A stretch of 64,000 nt of DNA from Hirundichthys speculiger. Lineage: Eukaryota > Chordata > Actinopteri > Beloniformes > Exocoetidae. The number at the start of each line of letters is the position of its first letter. The stretch's first letter is position 1. Positions 38,901 through 49,716 of the stretch are shown here, piece after piece. The notes under the pieces are model-generated. The model was given only the letters and a program-made list of their open reading frames with translations, was not told the origin of the DNA and did no database searches. The translations under genes and the position numbers were made by a program. The DNA is taken from the NCBI GenBank assembly GCA_018398805.1, contig JAGFBZ010000258.1:3956501-4020500 (forward strand). Direction: 5' to 3'.

Positions 38901-40239
38901 CTGGGTCATTCCTTGACAAAGACACACAAAAGACTGGAAACTAGGCTGCATCTGTAGCTCTGATGTGCTGAAATCTATGCCTTTTTATGGATAAAAATCC
39001 TTTTAGATGGAATTTACTGTTACTCTGGATCATCTTTAACATCTCAGCACACACAGCCTACTGTTACTCTCTGTATAGCCATTTTTACCTGCATGCCTGT
39101 CCTGATCTCCCCCCTCATAGACTGCAGCATGCTGGTGCCGACGTTAAAGCTGATGGTCTCTGTGGTCTCAGCATGGAGATTTTATTTTTGAGTGCACATT
39201 TCACTATTCCTTCTGACTGTTTGCCTGTCCGCTTTGAAACTCTCCTGCTGACGGACTCTGGTTGGCGTTTATAAGGACAGAGTGGCAGAGGTGAGAGGGG
39301 CAGGGATAACACAGGAGTTACGACCGTGTCAGTCTGCTGTCATCAGAGATAAATGAACCAATGGGCAGCATGGTGGGTGTTATTCCAGATTACCAGTCCA
39401 AGACCATGTTGGCAGGAAATGATCCCACCCAACCCCGAATAATCTCAAAAATGGGAAAATTGGCAAAACAAAACAAGCCTGGCCAGTCCGACGCCTCCCA
39501 CCTTCACTCAGTTACCACAGGCTATCTGTTTCATTTTAGCTCATGTTAGTCTGTGATCTGTAAAACTGAATTTACCTTACACTCATTCTGATTGAATCTG
39601 TTCTCATTTCAGATGTTGCTCCTGCAATGACACCTGAAACAAGGACTGTCAGAGGTGAAATGAGACAAGCTCCCCCAGATCTGACGTAGCCAGCTGTCGT
39701 TAGCCTAGCCTCGGCTCAGCCAGGTGGTTTCAGGCAAAAAAGGTGACAGCAGCAGTGGTTGGACTGAAACTCGGACCCTTCCAACTTGACCATTAACGTA
39801 GGGGCAAAGGTGGTCACATGAGCAGGCAGCCAAAGCTTGGTGGCCACAGGCCAGCCGGCTGCTCTTTGCAGAAGAACAATTTCAGTGCTACCTCATTCAG
39901 CAGCCTTTCCATCCATTGTTCTAATGGAATAATTAACAGCACAAGCCATATAACATTTAAAGTAAGAGTGATTATGCTCTCTTGGCTCTTAATACATGAG
40001 TCAGATATCAAATTCACCGAAAATGCTGAGCACTAAGTAGCTAAAGAGATGAGAGCCAGGCGTTAACTCCATAGCCTGCAACGCAGCTGTCATTTAAAAA
40101 AATTTGTCGCATTATGAAATATTAATTGATAAGCTACAAACAACTCATACAGCTATGGGGGAAGAAATGCTATTTTAGATGCAAGATGTAGTGGAGGTTT
40201 GATGAAGTGTAATTTTCAACACACATTCAGGACAGCTTC
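32907..40239. other. Intergenic, nothing recognised
   Basis: Seven kilobases of AT-rich DNA with only short frames. Low-complexity runs include A runs at 34953-34970 and GATATTGAT-type tracts at 35935-35985. Phrases shared with 6545 occur near 31770 and 36305, indicating old dispersed repeats. The minus frames at 36974-37462 show no domain. Confidence 0.5.
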
Positions 40240-40860
40240 AAAAACCAGATGATACCTTTTGAGATACACTCAGGACTGCTCAGCTTTCCATGTCAGCACT
40301 GCAATTATGACATTTGCAGATGACACAGGCATCGTTGGTCTCATAAAAAAAAAAACAGTGATGAGACATCATGCAGAAAGGAGGTGCAGAACATCCTGGT
40401 CTATCTCAAACAATTTAGTCCTTCACAAATCAAAGGCCAAATAAATTATTATGGACTTTCAGGAAGAACTGGGAATACACAACAATGGCAATCCTGATCA
40501 ACTTTAAGCCAGGGGAGTGTGGCATCCACATTTCTAATGGACAAATACAGGAGACTGATGCACAAACAATAGCTGAAAAGGCACACAAATAACTCTACTT
40601 TCTCTAAAGTCTGAAAAAGGCAAACTCAACAAAAGAACTCCTGGTGTATCTGCTTACATAAGCTGTCATGATGTGGCATGAAAACAGCACAATTCAGGAC
40701 AAAAAGCAACTGGAGAACATCATCAAAACAGCAGGAAAAAATGTCAATACTCACCTACCCACACTTGCAGACACATATAACATCTGCTGATTGATCCATT
40801 TTAAAGGAAACCGTCTTCATTCCTGAACACACATTACGCTTCTGTCATTAGGAATAAAGA
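40240..40860 (+). pseudogene. Rex1-like LINE remnant
   Basis: TFADDTGIVGLI at about 40308-40345 is the catalytic palm motif (ADD) of a Rex1-type reverse transcriptase. It is followed at 40410-40470 by SNNLVLHKSKAK and MDFQEELG, decayed forms of the usual NNL-LN--KTKE--DFR- block. Further matches continue in broken frames to about 40850. The copy is interrupted by many stops. Confidence 0.6.
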
Positions 40861-40871
40861 ATAAAGAAAAA

Positions 40872-40926
40872 AACACCTTTGACCCTGATGGTTTAATACA
40901 GTTAAACCATCAGGGTCAAAGGTGTT
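40872..40926. repeat. Perfect 25-bp inverted repeat (hairpin)
   Basis: The arm 40872-40896 is the exact reverse complement of 40902-40926, separated by TACAG. The arms are AACACCTTTGACCCT... and end in GGTTTAA / TTAAACC. A transcript from either strand would fold into a 25-bp stem with a 5-nt loop. It lies just after the end of the LINE remnant. Confidence 0.9.
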
Positions 40927-41124
40927 AGGAGCTATAGCTAAGGTGCTTGTTTTGTTTGTGTTTTTCCTTTTTTATGGCGCAGATGTCTATTTCATGGCAC
41001 ATATCAACATTGATAAAACTACCTCACAGACTTACAGTGAACATCAAGACAAGAGAGACTAAGAGACTCGAGAAAGTTAGAATGACAGAGGAAAAGACAA
41101 AACAAGAGTAAACTTTTGATAGTA

Positions 41125-41147
41125 TGTATATATATATATATATATAA
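41125..41147. repeat. (TA)n microsatellite
   Basis: About eleven TA units. Confidence 0.85.
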
Positions 41148-42103
41148 TAACCTCCACACCTATAGGGGGCCTATTGAGCTAAAAAAAACGATTTCAAAAG
41201 TTCCTTTGTGCTGCTTTACAAGTTGGCTTTTCCTGCACTAATATGCATATTGCATATAATGACAGTTTAAACAGAATAAAATTCTATTTTATTCTATAAT
41301 ATTAGCTACTGTTTTCTTCCTTTTTTGCAGTAAGTTGATAATAAAAGCGGGATCATATAAATACAATCTACTCCAGTTCTTAGCAGGTAATTGAAACTTT
41401 GAAATCCCTTACAACCCACAATGAACACAACAAATGAGGCTAATAATGCCTATTAACATCAGTCAGCCATGCTGACACCTAAACCTTTTGCAGCGAAAAG
41501 CCCCATGAAACAGTTGGACTGACTAGAAAAGTGTATGCTGCAAATAAGACACCACAGAGGTGAAAAACTAGTTGATATTTCCATTAAGTGAATCAGACTG
41601 CTCAGCCAGACATCTTGCTTCCAGCTGCAGTTGTGTTAGAGCAGATCTGCCAGTTAAAAATATGTCAGCCTGAGTTAGCCCTGTTGCTTTTTCCCTCAGG
41701 CAACTTTTCTGGAATCCTGGCAGGGCATCCTGACTGTCAAATTACTTTTTCTATCATTTTTTTGTTGATTAGTGGTGGAATTGCTTGTTTCTGGCAGAGT
41801 CTTTGTTGCCCTGAAGAAAAAGGGAAACTGCAGTCAACACAACACTCACAACTTATTACTGTTCTGACTTCAGGCTACAGGGTTTTGCGACTTTTGCTGC
41901 CGCTTTTCAAAAACACTGCAGGCTGAAAGGTCAGTGGGTGTCTTTTAATTATGTTATGTCAAGTGTGAGTTGAGTGTTTTAGTTTCTTTGAGTTATAGTT
42001 GAGTTTTAAGTATTTAAGAGCTGAAATTTTGAGATTTTCTTTTAATTGTGTTCCTAAAAATAACCAATAAGGCTTCAGTCCCAGAAAGGGCATTTCATCT
42101 GTA

Positions 42104-42127
42104 TTTTTTTTTTTTTTTTTTTTTTTT
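42104..42127. repeat. Poly(T) tract
   Basis: About 24 T residues just upstream of the fold-back element. Confidence 0.85.
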
Positions 42128-42339
42128 AAACATTTACTTTCATTATTTTTAAAATGACTACAAATATCATTGTTTGGGTTGTACATTTATCCTGTTTTTA
42201 TAACTGTAATGCTCTCATTACATTCCTTTGCAACTTATTGCTACCGATGCTCTCCGTGAAACACTGTTTAACCTATAGACTGTCTGTGTTTCCAGGTTGA
42301 AAATGGGTATTTATTCCTATTCAAAAGTTGGCTGATGTT

Positions 42340-43468
42340 TATGGAGCGATAGGAGTGCCACATTAATAGATAAATAAATAAATAAATAAATGTGGAAATA
42401 AAAGGAAATAAATAATAAATAATGTGGAATAAAGAGAAAATAAATAAATAAATGGAAAAAATAAAGAGAAATAAATACATATGTGGAAATATAAGAGAAA
42501 TAAATAAATAAAATATGTGGAAATATAAAGAGAAATAAATAAATATATGTGGAAATATAAAAGGAAATAATAAATAAATGTGGAAATATAAAGGGAAATA
42601 AATAAATAAATAAATGTGGAAATATAAAGAGAAATAAATAAATGAAAAGGAAAATCATCTTTAATTTTCGTATTGCATTTGCTTTTCCTTTTTGGCACTC
42701 CTGTGACACAAGGATAAAGCAATGACAAAACACTTGGTGGACTGAGCTGTCAATCAAATGGCTCTGGGCGGGGCTTCCTGTCCAGGATGGATAGTCGTTC
42801 CCTGATCACTGGATTTCTGCCTGGCGGTATGGGCGCTAACTCATAGATATGTATGCTAGCGTTTAGCCTGACGTCACCAGTGCTGAGGAGGATGTGAACA
42901 TGACGCTTTTCGCGGGTCAGAAAAGCCGCGTGCTATGATGAAGTCGGTATCTGAGTTGCTCAGAGAAGCAGCTGACAGGCTGGAATCACTTCCAAACACG
43001 ACTATCCATCCTGGACAGGAAGCCCCGCCCAGACCCATTTGATTGACAGCTCAGTCCACCAAGCGTTTTGTCATTGCTTTATCCTTGTCACAGGAGTGCC
43101 AAAAAGGAAAAGCAAATGCAATACAAAAATAAAGATGATTTTCCTTTTCATTTATTTATTTCTCTTTATATTTCCACATTTATTTATTTATTTATTTCCC
43201 TTTATATTTCCACATTTATTTATTTATTTCCTTTTATATTTCCACATATATTTATTTATTTCTCTTTATATTTCCACATATATTTATTTATATATTTATT
43301 TCCTTTAGATTTATTTATTATTTATTTCTCTTTTATATTTCCACATTTATTTATTTATTTATTTCTCTTTATATTTCCACATTTATTTATTTATTTATTT
43401 ATTTATCTTTTTATTTCCACATTTATTTATTTATTTATTTATTAATGTGGCACTCCTATCGCTCCATA
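42340..43468. mobile_element. 1.13-kb fold-back (long inverted repeat) element
   Basis: The left arm 42340-42798 and right arm 42998-43468 are inverted copies. Outer ends are TATGGAGCGATAGGAGTGCC and its exact reverse complement. In the inner 56 bases around AAAGCAATGACAAAAC... to ...GGCGGGGCTTCCTG only two mismatches are seen. Each arm contains a minisatellite of (AAATA)-rich units of about 30-40 bp with an ATGTGGAAATA core, bracketed by GGAGTGCCA motifs. A 199-bp GC-richer loop lies at 42799-42997. The element is flanked by GATGTT on both sides (42334-42339 and 43469-43474), a 6-bp target-site duplication. No transposase ORF: the open frames here are just the AT repeat translated. Confidence 0.85.
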
Positions 43469-43474
43469 GATGTT

Positions 43475-44177
43475 GGTCGCCTGCTCTTCTCTTGTTCAGT
43501 CTCTGGCATGTGTACTACTTCCTTTCAGTTTTGCGCAACTGTTCAAGACATTATCCCATGTGAAAAAGAAGATTTGAATGTTTGTTGTAATATTCTGCCA
43601 AAGCTCCAGAGCCCTTAAAATGGTCTTCAGGCCAGCCCTTGATATTTGATTAGCTTTAGGAAGACTGACTTGACCTCCATGCCAATAGAGGGACCCATTG
43701 AGCTAAAAATCACAAAAGGCCTTTTGTGCTGCTTTAAGGCAAGAAAAAAAGAAAGAAAGCAATGTAACAAGAAAGGATATTATGTTTTTTGCATTATATT
43801 TAGCTCTTGTGTTGGCTGGTTGATTGGTTGGTTTATTGGTGTCTTCAGTATCAACAGTTAAAGGGAGAGTAAGCATTTTCTGAATGACATCAAGTCTGTT
43901 GATACTGAAACAAAACATCAACATAACATGAACAGCTAACTCCTGCTTCCCCCTCCCTTAAGTCTCCCCATAGAAAACATGACCCATCATGAACTCTCTC
44001 AAGCCATATCCCTTTTTACATGTGCACATGTAATTGTCCCTTAATTGTTTGGCTGGAGCAACATTTATTATGGTTTGAGAGGTAAGATGCCCCCATTCTG
44101 TTTATTTCCAGTGTCCAGGCAGGGATTTGACCTGTCTTTCTTTTTTTCTTTTTTTTTTAATTGAACCCAGTGTTCAA
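43475..44177. other. Intergenic, possible MITE end
   Basis: At 43690-43737, a GAGGGACCCATTGAGCTAAAAATC phrase leads into CCTTTTGTGCTGCTTTAA. A similar pair of phrases lies at 41162-41218, so both are probably ends of one old TTAA-type MITE family. No gene seen. Confidence 0.4.
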
Positions 44178-44592
44178 GGTTAAGCCTGATTTATGCTTCT
44201 ATATAGCAAATACACAAATAGTGCCACTTTGTGATCTTTTCTGCAGCACTGTAGTGCTGTAGCTGAGCTTCCTTTTCTTTACTTCCTTTATGTAGGTCAG
44301 GCATAGCAACAGAACAAAAAAAAAAAACATGTTAGCTGAAGCTGACAAGTCTTGAGCTTTAGTATATATTACTGACATTGAAGGAATCTACCTTTCTACC
44401 TGCTTTGAAAATAAAAAGATGAAGGAGTAGTGAGGAATATGCAGAAGAACAATGCCACTAAGAGGACCAATCACATTTGTTACAGTCTGACACACACTAA
44501 CAATTGTGGAGAGGTGCTTGTCACACTATGGTGTAGCTTATACCATAGGGTTACATGTGCTGATTGTTCAACATAAAGCATAAACCATGTCA
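44178..44592 (+). mobile_element. MITE-like element with inverted ends
   Basis: The left end GTTAAGCCTGATTTATGCTT (44179-44198) pairs imperfectly with the right end, whose reverse complement reads GGTTTATGCTTTATGTTGAAC. The interior has ACCAATCACATTTG, matching the TGATTGGTC block of the repeat at 2640-2935. Non-coding. Confidence 0.45.
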
Positions 44593-45474
44593 TATAACTG
44601 CTTACCCTACCTTTAAGATTCAGAGATTTAGCAGTTTCTGCCTCCCTGATACTCTAATCACAAGGACAAAGAACCTTAATGGAGGCTTTCTCAGTGTCTT
44701 TGAAAAGTAACCCATTAAATGTCGATTTCTGGTGAATTTTCCCTGCAATAATATAACATTACGTCCGATTAATTATTCAATACCTTGCCTCATTTGTTTG
44801 AGAAATTTAATTACTAGATACTTTTCAAAGTAAGTAGGTGGCATTAAAAAATGTATGAAACAATGAAATACGGGTCAATTGGCCACGATTAAATTATATA
44901 AAGAATTAAGTCTGAAATACTTCGTTTAATTTGAGGAAATCACTGCAGAAACCAGCTCTGAACTGTAAAATTCTGGTGGTATTTACACATGAAAATTGAT
45001 TATTAGTTTTTCTTCAGACACTGTTTGAAGATTAAGCCTTGTGGATATATACACTGGAATATTCATGTAGTTGCAAGTCTGATTTGGCGACAGCCCTAAT
45101 TGATATGCATAGAAGAAGTGAACTTTTCAACAAGTGACAGAAGGTCACATTTTCTCTTCAACTTCTCTAACTTTGTTCTGACAGTGAATTAAATGCTCTG
45201 AGTGTAGTGGCAGCAGCAGTAGTGGCAGCAGGTGCAGCAGCTGTAACAAAAGGCACCAAGGCTATGATAGTGATGACAGGCAGGCTGCAATGACAGATGG
45301 GCCTCATGGTTTATTAGCTTCTTTTCTTATGAGTACACAAATGCATTTAAAAAGAAACAGTATTTTCAGGACTTACAGTGATGTGATTGGTCTGATTTTC
45401 AGCCTCTCTTCTGAATAAGGCTACAGTGTTTACCCTGTTTAGCAAAGGGAATAGAATGAAACCAAGTATGAGAC
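44593..45474. other. Intergenic, nothing recognised
   Basis: Contains a small (GCAGCA)-like run at 45210-45245. No gene seen. Confidence 0.5.
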
Positions 45475-45478
45475 TTAA

Positions 45479-46328
45479 AGGAGCCGTTTGTAAGATTATG
45501 GCCAAAACTGGTACTGCAGTCACTTTCAAATTACTGTTGAGCGGCGTGTACCCTCCCCCTCCTCCCCGACCAGAGGTTGCCAGGTTGGCTGCAGAATGCA
45601 GCAGGAACGTAGGCTGCCATGGCAAGCGACGAGTCTTACACAGTAAGTTTATTTTCTGTTAATTATATTTAATGCTTTATGAAAGATCTTTTCTTTCTTT
45701 GATCTTTCGTAACTAGCGGAAATATTTTCCCGTTGAGGCGTTTCATAACCTGAAAGTTTCGTATGTAGAGGCATTCGTAAGTAGAGGTACCACTGTTACC
45801 TTGTCCAAGTGAATTAGCGTTAGCCAAACATTTAGCTATGAATCTTACCTGTCCAGGAGAAAATCAGCAACGTTGGTGTCTGTCTTCAAATTCTTCTCCG
45901 CTTTCAGCCGTCTCCATCTATCAAAAGCATCTCCTATACAAATCCTTGTTTTATTTCGGACCTTGTCACGACGTAACTCGAATTCATAACGAGGTCTTTT
46001 AGGTTTTGGAAAGCTAGACATTTTTTCATCCAACACGTTCGTAGCGGCTGCTGCGATAAATAGAGCCGAACTGGCAACCCGGATGCAGAAACACTACTGA
46101 CTTCGTGATTGGGAGATAGGTGGAGGGTGGCGCTTCAGGCCAAAACAAAAAATGACAACATCAACATCAGTTGAGGGCTGCAACTCCTCTTTTTAAACGG
46201 GAATATCCTGGCTTGAGTGCTGTTGTCAGTGACATAAGTATTTGAAATGAACAGGATTTTTAAATGTCTGTTGACAAATCGGGGTCATTTTATGATTCGT
46301 TTTATGAGATCTCTTACATACGGCTCCT
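45479..46328 (-). mobile_element. TTAA-flanked non-autonomous DNA transposon
   Basis: TTAA occurs at both borders (45475-45478 and 46329-46332). The ends are AGGAGCCGTTTGTAAGA at 45479 and, reverse complemented, AGGAGCCGTATGTAAGA from 46328, with weaker matching to about 30 bp. TTAA duplication is the signature of piggyBac- and Kolobok-type transposons. At 850 bp and without transposase the copy is non-autonomous. It carries a small minus-strand ORF (see 45845-46036). Confidence 0.75.
45845..46036 (-). CDS. Small ORF with splice donor inside the TTAA element
   Basis: 63 codons, rich in Lys and Arg, including the phrase IGDAFDRWRRLKAEKNLKTD followed by VADFLLDR. A canonical donor (CTGGACAG followed by GTAAGATTC) sits within the last codons, so it looks like a first exon whose continuation is not in the element. 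Similar phrases (FxRWRxLKxxKxLKxDxxVAxFLLD) are familiar from repeated fish sequences, but I know no function. It could be a remnant of an element-encoded DNA-binding protein or a captured host exon. Confidence 0.4.
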   Translation of the reverse strand: MLDEKMSSFPKPKRPRYEFELRRDKVRNKTRICIGDAFDRWRRLKAEKNLKTDTNVADFLLDR

Positions 46329-46332
46329 TTAA

Positions 46333-47712
46333 GGCTGACATGTATATTCAGGTGGCAACAGATGGTGGATTTCATGGAAGTCATGTTCATGAGTTCATCA
46401 GAAGAACTGGTCCTCTTCCACTGATATAACAAGAGAATAAAATATCATCTGATTGTTAAAGGGCATGAACGTAAATATTAAATTTCTGTAATCTTACACA
46501 GCTTTTGTTCAAAAAGAAAACACTGTACTGCAGTCACATGTCATTTCCTGTTCATCAAAGTGTTGCGGGAACCAAGTTTTACCATTTTCACTTGGCAAAC
46601 ATTTGCACACTACTGAACATACACATTGATGCAAAAATCCTTTCTGTCAACCTTTTTTTTCTTCACATATCCAGTATTATAATGGAAGTCCATTCCAGTG
46701 AAACATTTGGTTTACTACTAGAGACATTACATTTCATCAAATTTACAAGAAAAAAAAATAAAGAAAAAAGTTAACTTCCCAAACTAACGTGGCTGTAACC
46801 TTGGCACCACTCCTTAAAGTCTCTTGGCCTCCTGAACATTGTATCCTGCTGCTCTCATCCCTTTGATCAAGTCAGCACCAGAATTATTGCATGTGATTGC
46901 ATGTCCAATATATCATGATGGGATGTCCCTCTGCTATTCCAAATAATTAACATGAGTGAAAAAAATGTCCTCTCTTCACTTAATGCTTTCTGTGTCCTTT
47001 TCCTCTGCAGCATCTACCACAACGTATGACACGTTTTGTTCTCGTGGCAGTGAAACATCATTGAGTTGCACACATTTAATCTCAGAAAATCCCATGACAT
47101 GATTCTTGAAAATATTCTTTTTCCCTAACTTTCTGCACTGTTCAAGGGTAAATTACTTTAACAACACAAAATCTGGATTATTTGGTTCTGACCTTGACTT
47201 CCAAACTAAGCACAAAAAGTAAGGAAATTTGTGTTTGGTAGATAATTATTTTGTTGTAAGAATACTTCTTGGCAATACATTTCAGACTGTGGGAAAGCCT
47301 GATTATTTCCCTTTTAACTGCTGTCACAGTTGTAAGGCACATGCATTTGTATTCATTTGTATTCTCTGTCATAAGATAAGTTTATGCAGATTGTTTTGAA
47401 GAGTCTTAAACACTAGAACGCTAAGCTAGTATGCTAGCAACACTAGCTTCCTCATGTCTTCGTAAAGCCAGCTACAACATGTGTGACATGAATAGGAACC
47501 TCAGTAGCGTGTCTCTGGTTAAGGTGTAGAGAGCCCTCGAGTGAACATTTTGACTGGTTTGTCATTTTAATGACATATTACTTCTCCAATTAAAGTTCCT
47601 AGATGTTTCCAGACATTTCTCGATACACATGTGGGATGGTATTAAAGACTGTTACTCCTGGATTGATGCAGACTTCAGCACACTTCAGACTTGTACATGT
47701 ATACGCCATGGT

Positions 47713-47753
<41 letters not shown>

Positions 47754-48959
47754 ACTTGACCATCACTCTGCTCATGAACAAGTTTCAGCTGGCGGACTTT
47801 GATAAAGCTGATGACAGGCCTCTTCTCAAGCTGGTAAAGCTACATTGGTGACAAGACTGGTCACCAGTTTGTAAAAAAAATGTTTCCTGGAAGTTGAATT
47901 TTGGTTGTAAATATGTGCAATCTTCTAAACATATCTCTTTCCTTGTTCCAGGTGTGGGAGGTGAAGACCAGCCTGAAGGTGAGAAATGAAACCATGCCAT
48001 TTGACACACATTTATCAGTTAAAATATTCTAGTTGTGATATCTGTGTGGTGCTGTCAATACCCTGAAGATAATCTCTGTACTCTACAGACAAACCAAGAT
48101 CATCAAAGAGGGTGACAAGTATAATAGGATTTACGCAGCAGCAGCAGGTTTGATTACATCTTGCCTAAACAGTCATTTCTGTTTGTTGCTAACAAAGTTG
48201 AAAATTAATGAGAATATTAAATCACTCAAAATGAATTCAGCATTGTGAAGTCTCACAAATATAGTGCAGAGACATTCTAGTGTCTTAATTCAGTATTTAA
48301 ATATTGTCATGGTGTTTAAAGGTTTATCATCTGCAGATTAGTTGGAGGACTATATGAATGTGTGTTTCTGTGTTTCTACATTCATGCCTGATAAATAATT
48401 TTAATCATGCTCAACCAGAGTTACCTGGATAGACAGTAGCCACAGCCACTTCTTTTTAACAACAAAACAGAAATAGATCAATATGTCCACTTAAAAATTA
48501 CAAGTCACATTTTTGTTTACTTTCACTTCATGTTTGAAATAAGAGTTGAAACCAGAAATGTTTACTAACAGTTTAGAAACATCTTTTTGTGTGTGTGTCT
48601 GATAGAAAGTTTAGGTCCATAGAGAGTCTCCGCATCTCCACGTTTTTAATGTGTTTTATTAGATGACAGATCAAGGAATGATGATTCTGACTAAGATTAG
48701 CAAATGACAGCAAACGTTATAGCAAACATTATACACATTTTCTCATTTTCATGATATTACTGTCATTATGACTCTACTGATAACTAGTATTAGTACTTAT
48801 TTGATGATAGAGCGGTGCCAATGCACAGCCTTTAATGTGTTTTATTTAATTACTTAATTACTCTATAATTATAAAGCCAAAGTGAGGCAGCAGGTATTTT
48901 AAAATGCAAAGAATTGTAAAGTAAATCTATTAATCAGTCTTTACTAAAGGGTCAAGAGA
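46333..48959. other. Intergenic, possible isolated exons
   Basis: Mostly AT-rich. Two splice-like segments occur on the plus strand: 47952-47978, between TTCCTTGTTCCAG and GTGAGA, and 48090-48148, after TGTACTCTACAG. Joined, they keep an open frame (VGGEDQPED, then KPRSSKRVTSIIGFTQQQQ). I cannot connect them to further exons, so they are reported only as a possibility. Confidence 0.25.
47713..47752. repeat. (CA)n microsatellite
   Basis: About 20 uninterrupted CA units. Confidence 0.9.
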
Positions 48960-49690
48960 AATGAAAGTTTATTTCAAACAAATATGCATATAATTAATAA
49001 CAGGCAAACAGCAAGAAAAGCTAAAACAGCAAATATATCAGTAAAATCAGAAATTAAAGGCATACAAACAGCCAAAACTCATAAATCAATCGTTATTAAT
49101 AATTGTAAGAAAAAAAAATATTAAGTAAATAAAGCAACAACAAATAAGTCAGGAAATAACAAGTATACATATGATGGAAAGTCATTAATTCCTGAATAAG
49201 TAGTAAATTAATGAATAAATTGATTATGCAACAAGAAATAAAATCAGGAATTAAAAGTATACATACAATCAAACTCTTTAAACTGATGGTCATTAATAAA
49301 TGTAAATCAAATAATCAATAAATCAATAAAGCAACGGCAAATAAAAATGGTCATTAACAAGTATGAGCAAAAATCCACTCATTCCTGAATCAGCAGTCAG
49401 TTAATAAATCAATAAAGCACCAACAAACTGAAACAGGACTTAAATGACCTTAAATTCAACATTTAAAATAAAAATCAAGGAACTGTGATCAAAGCAATAA
49501 AGATGACATGAGCTTTTAACAGAGATACACTCAATAGTCTGGACATCTCTAATGTGAGAACGCCAGGCCACTGAGACTGTGCAAACAATAAAGAACAGCT
49601 CATAGTTATTTACAGTTCAAATCAAATCAAAACCAATAAAGAAATAAAGTCAGAAATAAAGAAATAAAGAAATAAAATCAGGTAAACCCT
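48960..49690 (-). repeat. Degenerate AT-rich repeats, probable 3' UTR region
   Basis: Loosely repeated phrases (aataaatcaataaagcaacaac, gaaataaaatcaggaattaaaagtatacata, cattaattcctgaatcagcag) recur every 100-250 bp, ending with a (AATAAAG)n-like tract at 49635-49680. On the minus strand this follows the coiled-coil gene's stop codon. The first minus-strand AATAAA is at 48973-48968, so the 3' UTR may run through it. Confidence 0.4.
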
Positions 49691-49716
49691 TCAAATTGAT
49701 AATCAAAAGGAAGGAT

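Noticed and set aside
42317..42757. Long Phe/Ile/Leu-rich minus-strand frames, with mirrored plus-strand frames at 43039-43445
   Set aside because: They are translations of the AAATA/TATTT minisatellite in the arms of the fold-back element; the same frame appears in both arms because of the inverted repeat.
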